Shown here one piece after another: positions 6,271-13,716 of a stretch of 17,133 bases of DNA. A program made the position numbers and the translations under genes. Below the pieces are notes generated by a model that was not told the DNA's origin, did not search any database, and saw nothing but the letters and a program-made list of their open reading frames with translations. The stretch comes from UBA11512 sp964623895 (GTDB taxonomy: Bacteria; Bacillota; Clostridia; Oscillospirales; CAG-272), in the NCBI GenBank assembly GCA_964623895.1, contig CAZUWA010000031.1, positions 1 through 17,133 on the forward strand, read 5' to 3'. Position 1 is the first letter of the stretch. Each line of letters starts with the position of its first letter.

Positions 6271-9066
6271 ATGGCAAAAGACTACACCGCAACACTGAAC
6301 CTGCCGAAAACAGAGTTTCAGATGAGAGCAAATCTTCCCGTAAGAGAACCTGAAATGTTGAAGGCAACGGAAGAAAAAGACATCTATCACAAAATGCTTG
6401 CAAAGAGAGAAGGCGCGCCGAAATTCGTTTTACACGACGGTCCTCCATTCTCGAACGGCAACATTCATATGGGCACAGCCCTCAATAAGATCGTCAAAGA
6501 TTTTATAAACAAATACAAAACCATGACAGGCTATCAGGTTCCGTATATTCCCGGTTGGGACAACCATGGTATGCCGATCGAATCCGCAATCATCAAGCAA
6601 AATAAACTGGATAGAAAGCGCATGTCCGTTTCGGAATTCCGCACCAAATGCCATGAGTTTGCGCAGAATTATGTAAACATTCAGATGGGGCAATTCAAGC
6701 GGCTCGGTGTGACCGGCGACTGGGACCATCCTTACCTGACTATGGATCCGCATTTCGAAGCAAGAGAAGTCAAGGTCTTCGGTAAAATGTTCGAAAAAGG
6801 TTACATCTACAAAGGCTTAAAACCGGTCTACTGGTGCCCGAAAGATGAAACAGCTCTTGCCGAGGCAGAGATCGAATATGCAGACGATTCCTGTACCTCT
6901 GTATTCGTGAAGTTCAAAGTTGCGGATGACAAAGGAAAACTTTCTTCCGTTTGTGACCTTGAAAAGACCTATTTCGTCATTTGGACGACCACCATTTGGA
7001 CGCTCCCCGGAAACCAAGCAATCGCTCTCAATCCGCAAGAGGAATACGGCGTTTACCGCATTCCTACCGGTGAATGTCTCATCATGGCAAAATTGCTCGC
7101 GCCCTGTTCGATGGAAAAGGGCAATATTGAAAACTACGAGTGCATTGCCACCTTCAAAGGAAACGAATTTGAATATATGACCGCGCAGCACCCCTTCTTA
7201 CCGCGCACTTCTCTTGTAGTCAATGCAGATTATGTAACCATGGACAGCGGTACGGGATGCGTACACACCGCAGGCGGCTTCGGTGCAGATGACTATATCA
7301 CCAGCCGCAGATATGGTATCGATATCATCGTACCGGTGGACGACCGCGGATATCAAACAGAAGAAGCGGGAAAGTTTGCAGGTCAAAGATATGATGAGTC
7401 GAACAAGACCATCCTTGAGGACCTCATCAACAGCGGCGCACTTTTCGCAAAAGAAGAAATGGTGCATTCCTATCCGCACTGTTGGAGATGCAAGTCTCCC
7501 ATCATCTTCCGTGCAACTCCGCAATGGTTCTGCTCTGTGGAATCCTTCAAGGATGAAGCGACCAAAGCTTGCGAAAACGTCGAATGGATCCCTTCTTGGG
7601 GTGGAGAGCGGATGCTCCAAATGGTAAAAGAGCGCGCAGACTGGTGTATCTCTCGTCAGCGTCACTGGGGACTGCCCATCCCGGTATTTTATTGTGATCA
7701 GTGCAAGAAGCCGATCTGCACCGAAGAAACGATCAATAAGATCTCGGATATTTTTGCTGCAGAAGGCTCAAATGCATGGTTTGACAAAGAAATTTCCGAG
7801 CTTCTGCCCACAGGCTTCAAATGTGAATGCGGATGTACTTCCTTTACCAAAGAAACAGACACGCTCGACGGTTGGTTTGATTCCGGTTCGACTCACTTCT
7901 CTGTTTTAGAAAACAAAGAAGAGATGAAGTGGCCGGCAGACCTGTATCTTGAAGGCGCAGACCAGTACAGAGGTTGGTTTCAGTCCTCTTTGCTCACGGC
8001 AGTGGGCGCAAAAGGCATGGGCGCACCCTATCGTCAAGTCTTAACGCACGGTTGGGTAGTTGACGGCGAAGGAAAAGCGATGCACAAATCGCTCGGCAAC
8101 TCGATCCTGCCCGAAGAAGTTATCGCCAAGTACGGTGCGGAATTGGTGCGTCTTTGGGTCGCATCCTCCGACTATCAGGTAGATGTCCGCGTTTCCGATC
8201 CGATCTTCAAGCAACTTTCCGAATCCTACAGAAAGATCAGAAACACTGCCCGCATCATCCTTGCAAATCTGGGGGATAACGGCAGCGACTTCAACCCCGA
8301 TACCGATCTTGTTCCGGTAGAGGAGCTGACCGGTATCGATCAGTGGATCATCGGCAGATACAATGAACTTGTTAAGACCGTCCGCGCAGGATATGATGCG
8401 TACAGTTTCCACATCGTCTATCACGAGATCCTCAATTTCTGTACCGTCGATCTTTCCAAGATCTACATCGACATTACCAAAGACCGCGTCTACACCGAAA
8501 AGAAGGATTCTCCCGCAAGAAGAGCCGCACAGAGCGCAATGTATATCGTACTTGACGGTCTGGTCAGAATGTTTGCCCCCATTCTCGCGTTCACAAGCGA
8601 TGAAATCTGGCAGATGATGCCCCATAAGTCCACCGATGACGCAGAACATGTTTTGCTCAACGATATGCCGGAATACAACCCCGCATGGATCTTTGCAGAT
8701 TCCGCAAGATATGAGAAGCTGTTCGGGATGCGCGACGATGTGATGAAGGCGCTCGAAAACGCAAGAAACGACAAGCTGATCGGCAAATCTCTTGAAGCAA
8801 AAGTAACTCTCTACACCGAAGACGAAGCAGAAAAAGAACTACTCGACAGTTTCGGCGAAGGACTGGCTACCGCATTCATCGTTTCCGGCGTAACAGTCGT
8901 CGGCGCACCCGCTCCGGAAGGGGCATACAAGGGACAAAGTCCCGTTTCGGTGGTCGTTTCAAAGATGGAAGGTTGCAAGTGCGACAGATGCTGGTCTGTC
9001 GGCAAGCCGGGCAAAGAAACGGAGGATGGATTCCTCTGCTTCAGATGTCTTGAAAACATGAAATAA
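6271..9066 (+). CDS. ileS: Isoleucyl-tRNA synthetase
   Basis: This class I synthetase charges tRNA-Ile and edits mischarged valine. Its 931 residues match the usual bacterial length. The HIGH motif appears as HMGT (66-69) in GPPFSNGNIHMGT. The KMSKS loop appears as AMHKS (603-607), a variant I recall in other Clostridia, with the catalytic second lysine (K606) kept. WISRQRHWGLPIPV marks the catalytic core and WTTTIWTLPGNQAI the start of the editing domain. An internal Cys cluster (YCDQCKKPIC, CECGC) resembles a zinc-binding insert. The C-terminal zinc finger is complete (C904, C907, C923, C926). AAAGGAG precedes the ATG. Only 44 bases separate it from divIVA, so there is no room for a T-box leader, unlike ileS of Bacillus. 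Confidence 0.98.
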   Translation: MAKDYTATLNLPKTEFQMRANLPVREPEMLKATEEKDIYHKMLAKREGAPKFVLHDGPPFSNGNIHMGTALNKIVKDFINKYKTMTGYQVPYIPGWDNHGMPIESAIIKQNKLDRKRMSVSEFRTKCHEFAQNYVNIQMGQFKRLGVTGDWDHPYLTMDPHFEAREVKVFGKMFEKGYIYKGLKPVYWCPKDETALAEAEIEYADDSCTSVFVKFKVADDKGKLSSVCDLEKTYFVIWTTTIWTLPGNQAIALNPQEEYGVYRIPTGECLIMAKLLAPCSMEKGNIENYECIATFKGNEFEYMTAQHPFLPRTSLVVNADYVTMDSGTGCVHTAGGFGADDYITSRRYGIDIIVPVDDRGYQTEEAGKFAGQRYDESNKTILEDLINSGALFAKEEMVHSYPHCWRCKSPIIFRATPQWFCSVESFKDEATKACENVEWIPSWGGERMLQMVKERADWCISRQRHWGLPIPVFYCDQCKKPICTEETINKISDIFAAEGSNAWFDKEISELLPTGFKCECGCTSFTKETDTLDGWFDSGSTHFSVLENKEEMKWPADLYLEGADQYRGWFQSSLLTAVGAKGMGAPYRQVLTHGWVVDGEGKAMHKSLGNSILPEEVIAKYGAELVRLWVASSDYQVDVRVSDPIFKQLSESYRKIRNTARIILANLGDNGSDFNPDTDLVPVEELTGIDQWIIGRYNELVKTVRAGYDAYSFHIVYHEILNFCTVDLSKIYIDITKDRVYTEKKDSPARRAAQSAMYIVLDGLVRMFAPILAFTSDEIWQMMPHKSTDDAEHVLLNDMPEYNPAWIFADSARYEKLFGMRDDVMKALENARNDKLIGKSLEAKVTLYTEDEAEKELLDSFGEGLATAFIVSGVTVVGAPAPEGAYKGQSPVSVVVSKMEGCKCDRCWSVGKPGKETEDGFLCFRCLENMK

Positions 9067-9073
9067 GCCAAAG

Positions 9074-9114
9074 AGACCGGTGAACGGAAGCCAAACGCGG
9101 CTGTTCACCGGTTT
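9074..9114 (+). other. Strong hairpin between ileS and lspA
   Basis: ACCGGTGAAC (9076-9085) is the exact inverse of GTTCACCGGT (9103-9112), and two further pairs extend the base. Inside, AGCC (9089-9092) can pair with GGCT (9099-9102), leaving a three-base bulge and a six-base loop. It begins eight bases after the ileS stop and ends just before the lspA ribosome site. With no T-run after it, it is more likely an mRNA processing, stability or protein-binding element than an intrinsic terminator. Confidence 0.7.
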
Positions 9115-9129
9115 AAGAAAGGTAGGCCT

Positions 9130-9699
9130 ATGAACACAACTGTTCTGTTTATTTGCATTACCCTGATCGTCACCTGTTTTGACCAACTCACCAAATACCT
9201 TGTGTACACCTTCATGGAATTGGGGCAGACCATCCCCGTTATTGATGGTTTTTTTCACATCACCTATATTTTGAACGACGGCATGGCATTCGGCAAGATG
9301 GACAATGCGCGCTGGGTGTTCATGCTGTTCACCCCTATTGCCCTTGTCGGCGTGGCGATCTACCTTTTCAAGTACAGAAACACCCTCAGTTTGCCGCTCA
9401 AGATCTCTCTGTCGCTCATTTTCGGCGGCGGACTGTCCAATATGATCGACCGCATCTTCTTCTACAATCTTTCCCCCGATTCTACCGGACTTTTTGACGG
9501 CAGAGTAGTCGATTTTCTCGATTTCAGAGGGATCTGGCAGTATATCTTCAACATTGCCGATTCCGCGGCGGTCGTCGGCGTGTTTGCCTTCTTATTCTTT
9601 TTCATTTTAGAAGAGGTCAAAGCGGAAAAGGCAAAAAAAGCAGCAGCGGCTCAAGCCGATGAAGGGAAAATTTCCGACAGTTTCGAAGAAAAAAGATGA
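9130..9699 (+). CDS. lspA: Lipoprotein signal peptidase (signal peptidase II)
   Basis: LspA cleaves the signal peptide from lipid-modified prolipoproteins in the cytoplasmic membrane. The 189-residue protein has four hydrophobic segments and all family motifs: DQLTK (18-22), NDGMAFG (49-55), GGGLSNMIDR (99-108), RVVDFLDF (125-132) and FNIADS (140-145). The conserved aspartates in the last three (D107, D128, D144) include the catalytic pair. A hydrophilic Lys/Ala/Glu-rich tail (about 161-189) extends the protein beyond the usual core and probably lies in the cytoplasm. A small insertion precedes RVVDF (FFYNLSPDSTGLF). AAGAAAGGTAGG precedes the ATG. The stop codon overlaps the rluD start as ATGA, so the two are translationally coupled, as in the ileS-lspA-rluD block of other Firmicutes. 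Confidence 0.97.
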   Translation: MNTTVLFICITLIVTCFDQLTKYLVYTFMELGQTIPVIDGFFHITYILNDGMAFGKMDNARWVFMLFTPIALVGVAIYLFKYRNTLSLPLKISLSLIFGGGLSNMIDRIFFYNLSPDSTGLFDGRVVDFLDFRGIWQYIFNIADSAAVVGVFAFLFFFILEEVKAEKAKKAAAAQADEGKISDSFEEKR

Positions 9700-10634
9700 T
9701 GAAGTCCGATACTTTATTTTATACCGTCACCGCCGCAGACGCAGGCAAACGGTTGGATGCCGTCGCGGCGACAGCATTTGAAAAAACGCGCTCTGCGATC
9801 GTTAAGTTGACAGAAGAGGGGCACCTCACCCTCAACGGTACACAGGCAGACAAAAAAACGAAGCTGCAGGAGGGAGACACGCTCGCCCTTCTGCTTCCTG
9901 TGCCGATCCCCGACAAGGCAGAGGCAGAGAACATTCCTCTTGAAATCGTCTATGAGGACGACGACTTGGCAGTCATCAACAAGCCGAAAGGCATGGTCGT
10001 CCATCCCGCAGCAGGCAACGAAACCGGCACGCTCGTCAATGCCCTGCTCTTTCATTTAAGCAGTTTGTCAGGAATTAACGGCGTCATGCGCCCGGGGATC
10101 GTTCACCGCATTGACAAAAACACCAGTGGGCTGTTGATGGTCGCAAAAAATGACAAAGCCCACAATGCCCTTGCCGCACAGATCAAAGAACACAGCTTTT
10201 TGCGTTGCTATCAAGCTGTGTTGGTGGGAAACCTAAAGGAAGAGGAAGGTATAGTCGATGCGCCCATCGGAAGACATCCCATCAAGCGTCAACAGATGGC
10301 AATCGTAGCATCCGGCAAACCTGCGCGCACGCATTACAAGGTCTTAACACGTTTTAATGGTTTCTGCCATGTCGAGTTGACTCTTGAGACCGGACGAACA
10401 CACCAGATCCGCGTACACATGGCATCTCTCGGACATCCGCTTCTCGGAGACACCCTCTACGGCGGTGGCAAAACACCATTTGAAAAAAAGCACAAAGATC
10501 TTCTTAAAGAACAAACGCTTCACGCAAAAGCACTTGGGTTTGTACACCCGACAACAGGAGAATACCTTGAATTTGACAGCGAATTGCCGAATCAATTCAA
10601 AGAGATACTGCGTCTGCTGTCTGCCGCCCCCTGA
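9696..10634 (+). CDS. rluD: RluA/RluD-family RNA pseudouridine synthase
   Basis: It converts uridine to pseudouridine in structured RNA. RluD itself acts on helix 69 of 23S rRNA, but this clade (ylyB in Bacillus) has no target I can name from sequence. The 312-residue protein has an N-terminal S4 domain (about 19-75) and an RluA-type catalytic domain. The active-site motif is HRIDKNTSGLL, with the essential aspartate at D140; Asn replaces the more common Asp two residues later, a non-catalytic position. Other motifs are INKPKGMVVHPAAGN (95-109), ETGRTHQIRVHMASLGHPLLGD and LHAKALGFVHP. It starts inside the lspA stop codon (ATGATG at 9696), and a second start at 9699 is equally possible. The next gene, metG, lies 59 bases downstream after a hairpin. 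Confidence 0.93.
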   Translation: MMKSDTLFYTVTAADAGKRLDAVAATAFEKTRSAIVKLTEEGHLTLNGTQADKKTKLQEGDTLALLLPVPIPDKAEAENIPLEIVYEDDDLAVINKPKGMVVHPAAGNETGTLVNALLFHLSSLSGINGVMRPGIVHRIDKNTSGLLMVAKNDKAHNALAAQIKEHSFLRCYQAVLVGNLKEEEGIVDAPIGRHPIKRQQMAIVASGKPARTHYKVLTRFNGFCHVELTLETGRTHQIRVHMASLGHPLLGDTLYGGGKTPFEKKHKDLLKEQTLHAKALGFVHPTTGEYLEFDSELPNQFKEILRLLSAAP

Positions 10635-10654
10635 TACTTCCACAAAACAATACA

Positions 10655-10696
10655 AAGAAAGGACAGTCTGCCCATTCGCAGACTGAACGTACAATG
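10655..10696 (+). promoter_or_regulatory. metG ribosome binding site bridged to the start codon by a hairpin
   Basis: The Shine-Dalgarno sequence AAGAAAGGA (10655-10663) is 30 bases from the ATG at 10694. Right after it, CAGTCTGC (10664-10671) and GCAGACTG (10678-10685) form a perfect eight-pair stem with a six-base loop. Folding removes 22 bases and leaves exactly eight between GGA and ATG, an ideal spacing. This supports the start at 10694 over the ATG at 10700. It may also act as a translational control element. Confidence 0.65.
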
Positions 10697-12646
10697 ACTA
10701 TGGAAAAAGAAAAGTTTTACCTCACAACTGCCATTGCCTATGCATCAAGAAAGCCGCACATCGGCAACACCTACGAAGTCATTTTGGCAGACACCATCGC
10801 ACGCTACAAGAGAGCTCGCGGTTATGATGTGTACTTTCTCACCGGCACGGACGAGCACGGTCAAAAGATCGAGGAACTGGCAAAATCGAGCGGGATCACC
10901 CCAAAGGAATATGTAAACAACGTTGCGGGAGAGATCAAGTCCATCTGGGATCGAATGAATACCACATACGATCGCTTCATACGCACAACCGATGAAGACC
11001 ACGAGCGAGTCGTTTCCCACATCTTTAAAAAACTGTATGACCAAGGGGACATCTACAAAAACGAATACGAAGGTTGGTATTGCGTCCCCTGCGAATCCTT
11101 CTTTACCGAAACACAGTTGAAGGACGGCAGATGTCCCGACTGCGACAGAGAAGTCACCAGAACCAAGGAAGAAGCATACTTCTTCAAAATGAGCAAATAT
11201 GCCGATCGTCTGATAGACTATATTAACGAACACCCCGGTTTCATCGAACCGGAAAGCCGCAAAAAGGAGATGCTCAACAACTTCCTTCTGCCGGGATTAC
11301 AAGACCTTTGCGTTTCCAGAACGTCCTTCAAATGGGGCATTCCGGTATCTTTTGATGACAAACACGTCATCTACGTCTGGATCGATGCACTCTCCAACTA
11401 CATCACCGCCCTTGGCTACGATGTAGATGAAACGGGAAAACTTTATCAAAAATATTGGCCGGCGGACGTACACATCATCGGCAAGGATATCTTAAGATTC
11501 CACACCATCTACTGGCCGATCATGCTGATGGCTCTTGGTGAACCATTGCCCAAAAAGGTCTTCGGTCATCCGTGGTTGCTGTCAGGAAATGACAAAATGA
11601 GCAAATCGAAGGGCAATGTGCTATACGCCGATGAATTGGCAGACAAATTCGGCACGGACGGCGTGCGTTATTACGTGCTTTCAGAAATGCCATACGGTTC
11701 CGACGGCACAATCTCTTATGAAAATATCATCAAGCGTTACAACACCGACCTTGCAAACAACCTCGGAAACCTCGTTTCCCGTACCTTGTCGATGACAGAA
11801 AAGTATTTCTCAGGCATCATTCCCTCTCCGGGCGCGGAAGAAGGCACTGACAGCGAACTGAAAACGACTTGTGCACAGTGTTACGCCGCATTCGGCAAAG
11901 CAATGGACGAATATCGTATTGCAGATGCGCTGGAGGAGGTTTTCACCATGCTCCGCCGTGCCAACAAATATATCGACGAAACTACCCCTTGGACGCTTGC
12001 AAAGAATGAAGAACAAAAGCCACGACTGGGCACGGTTTTGTACAATCTCTTAGAGACTGTGCGCATCGGCACGGTGTTGTTGTCTTCCGTCATGCCGGCA
12101 ACCTCTGAAAAAATATTCTCGATGCTTGGTGAAAATACCGCATCCGACTATGAAAGCGCCGGAGAGTTCGGCAGTCTTACGAGCGGTCACGCCCTCGGTA
12201 AAGCAGAGATCCTCTTTGCGCGCATAGATGAAAAGAAGTTCTTTGAAGCGCTCGAAGCAGAAGAAGCGGAAAAGGCAAAAGCCGCCGCACAAGCCGAAAT
12301 CACGCAGACGCGCCCGGAGAAAGTGCCGCAGATCGAATACGATGACTTTATGAAAGTCGAACTGCGCTGTGCTAAAGTCATCGCTTGTGAGCCTGTTCCG
12401 AGAGCAAAAAAACTGCTCAAGCTGACTGTCGATCTCGGATACGAACAGCGCACCGTCGTTTCCGGCATCGCAAAATTCTACACACCCGATGAATTGGTCG
12501 GAAAGAGGATCGCGTTGGTCTGCAACCTAAAGCCCGTCACCCTTTGCGGTGTGGAAAGCAACGGTATGATCCTTGCTTCCGGGGAAGAAGACATCAGAGT
12601 AGTATTCTTGGACGAAGCGGCAGAAATTGGCAGCCGCATTCGTTGA
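10694..12646 (+). CDS. metG: Methionyl-tRNA synthetase with C-terminal tRNA-binding domain
   Basis: This class I synthetase charges initiator and elongator tRNA-Met. The protein has 650 residues. HIGH is HIGN (22-25) within SRKPHIGNTYEV, and GTDEHGQKIEELA is the family nucleotide/tRNA region. A zinc knuckle has four cysteines (C130, C133, C147, C150). KMSKS is perfect (301-305). A helical anticodon domain follows, then a charged Ala/Glu linker (about 515-545). An EMAPII-like OB-fold domain (about 547-650: VELRCAKVIACEPVPRA, VVSGIAKFY, CNLKP, SNGMILA) mediates dimerisation or tRNA binding. Translation appears to depend on the hairpin-bridged ribosome site. The stop codon overlaps the tatD start (TGATG), and metG-tatD is a conserved pair in Firmicutes. 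No T-box or S-box leader is present. Confidence 0.98.
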   Translation: MTMEKEKFYLTTAIAYASRKPHIGNTYEVILADTIARYKRARGYDVYFLTGTDEHGQKIEELAKSSGITPKEYVNNVAGEIKSIWDRMNTTYDRFIRTTDEDHERVVSHIFKKLYDQGDIYKNEYEGWYCVPCESFFTETQLKDGRCPDCDREVTRTKEEAYFFKMSKYADRLIDYINEHPGFIEPESRKKEMLNNFLLPGLQDLCVSRTSFKWGIPVSFDDKHVIYVWIDALSNYITALGYDVDETGKLYQKYWPADVHIIGKDILRFHTIYWPIMLMALGEPLPKKVFGHPWLLSGNDKMSKSKGNVLYADELADKFGTDGVRYYVLSEMPYGSDGTISYENIIKRYNTDLANNLGNLVSRTLSMTEKYFSGIIPSPGAEEGTDSELKTTCAQCYAAFGKAMDEYRIADALEEVFTMLRRANKYIDETTPWTLAKNEEQKPRLGTVLYNLLETVRIGTVLLSSVMPATSEKIFSMLGENTASDYESAGEFGSLTSGHALGKAEILFARIDEKKFFEALEAEEAEKAKAAAQAEITQTRPEKVPQIEYDDFMKVELRCAKVIACEPVPRAKKLLKLTVDLGYEQRTVVSGIAKFYTPDELVGKRIALVCNLKPVTLCGVESNGMILASGEEDIRVVFLDEAAEIGSRIR

Positions 12647-13434
12647 TGCGTCCCCTCTTTGACGCACACGCACACTATTTCGACAAGCGATTTGAAGAAT
12701 CTTCGATGGGCGGTGCAAAGGAATTGATGGCATCGCTGTTTCAAAACGAAGTCGGTGTGATCGTCAACTGCGCGACCACCACGGAAGATGCGAAGTTCTG
12801 CATCGAATATGCCGAAAAATTTGACGGCTGTTATGCGGCAGTCGGCGTGCATCCCAGCGATTGCAGCGGAGAAAAAAGCGTGGAAGATGCCATTTCCAAA
12901 TTGCGCAAGATGGCAAAACACCCGAAAGTCGTTGCGCTCGGTGAAGTGGGACTCGATTACCATTGGGAGACCAATCCGGAAAAGTCTGTACAATTTGCCT
13001 TTTTTAAAGCACAGTTAGACCTCGCAAGAGAACTTTCTATGCCTGTCGTCGCACACATCAGAGACGCACAGGGAGAAGCGTTCGACATTCTCTCCGAATA
13101 TCCCGACCTTAAAGTTATGCTTCACTGCTATTCCGGTTCACCCGAAATGGCACGGCAATATCTGATGAAAGGCGACCGTTATTTCTCCTTCGGCGGAGTA
13201 CTGACCTACAAAAATGCGGTGCATACCGTGGAATCGGCAAAACTGATCCCGCTCGACCGCATTCTGACCGAAACCGACTGCCCGTATTTGGCACCGGTAC
13301 CCTATCGCGGAAAAACGAACCATTCCGGATATATGATCGAAACGCTCAAAAAACTGGCGGAAATCAAAGGCGTCCCTCTTGAAGAACTGGCAGACAGCGT
13401 TTATGAAAACGGCAAAAGATTTTACGCAATTTGA
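12646..13434 (+). CDS. tatD: TatD-family metal-dependent deoxyribonuclease
   Basis: TatD proteins are TIM-barrel hydrolases of the amidohydrolase superfamily with metal-dependent DNase activity; links to DNA repair or turnover are reported. The 262-residue protein carries the metal-binding set: H8 and H10 in DAHAH, E100 in ALGEVGLDYH, H137 in VVAHIRDA, H160 in LHCYSG and D211 in LTETDCPYL. GVHP (67-70) is also conserved. The ATG at 12646 shares its A with the metG stop codon. An open frame extends further upstream inside metG, but the family N-terminus begins at RPLFDAHAH, and no Shine-Dalgarno sequence is needed if translation is coupled. It is equivalent to yabD beside metS in Bacillus. It is the last gene of the operon, with the terminator two bases later. 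Confidence 0.95.
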   Translation: MRPLFDAHAHYFDKRFEESSMGGAKELMASLFQNEVGVIVNCATTTEDAKFCIEYAEKFDGCYAAVGVHPSDCSGEKSVEDAISKLRKMAKHPKVVALGEVGLDYHWETNPEKSVQFAFFKAQLDLARELSMPVVAHIRDAQGEAFDILSEYPDLKVMLHCYSGSPEMARQYLMKGDRYFSFGGVLTYKNAVHTVESAKLIPLDRILTETDCPYLAPVPYRGKTNHSGYMIETLKKLAEIKGVPLEELADSVYENGKRFYAI

Positions 13435-13435
13435 C

Positions 13436-13467
13436 ACAAAAACTTCGGCAACACCGAAGTTTTTTGT
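13436..13467 (+). terminator. Intrinsic terminator of the miaA-tatD operon
   Basis: AACTTCGG (13441-13448) pairs with CCGAAGTT (13454-13461) around the loop CAACA, and the right arm runs into TTTTTT. Adenines before the left arm lengthen the stem and could let it work in both directions. It begins directly after the tatD stop codon. Confidence 0.92.
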
Positions 13468-13528
13468 TATATACAGAGCCGGTGTAGTTGAAGAAAACTC
13501 TGCCACCTAATATTTATGATTGTACTTC

Positions 13529-13555
13529 AAAGCCGAGGGGGATTCCCTCGACTTT
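13529..13555. other. Hairpin between the operon terminator and the glnN promoter
   Basis: CGAGGG (13534-13539) pairs with CCCTCG (13545-13550) around a five-base loop. AAAG and CTTT extend the stem after one mismatch. The following TTTTACCATTTT is only weakly T-rich. It may be a back-up terminator for read-through transcripts. Confidence 0.35.
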
Positions 13556-13658
13556 TACCATTTTAGTCAGTTTTCACTTTTATTTTTTCCAAAAATCAAA
13601 AAAACATAAAATTATTTTCGATTTTCGTTGCTTTTTCAAAATATTTTTAAAAAAAGTG

Positions 13659-13687
13659 TTGACAGCGGGGATGGGGTATGCTAAAAT
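13659..13687 (+). promoter_or_regulatory. Extended -10 promoter of the glutamine synthetase gene
   Basis: TTGACA (13659-13664) and TAAAAT (13682-13687) are 17 bases apart, and TATGC directly before the -10 box gives the extended TRTGN motif. About 85 A/T-rich bases upstream (13570-13655), full of A and T tracts, may serve as an UP element or a bent regulator site. Transcription would start near 13694, giving a leader of only about 23 bases. Confidence 0.85.
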
Positions 13688-13716
13688 CGACGCATATCAG
13701 AGTCCGGAGGCAAAAA

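Noticed and set aside
12544..12645. Upstream extension of tatD inside metG
   Set aside because: The extra residues are an alternate-frame reading of the metG tRNA-binding domain; the TatD fold starts at the ATG overlapping the metG stop.
13678..13716. Earlier ATG for glutamine synthetase
   Set aside because: It lies in the promoter, upstream of the expected transcription start, while GGAGG points to 13717.
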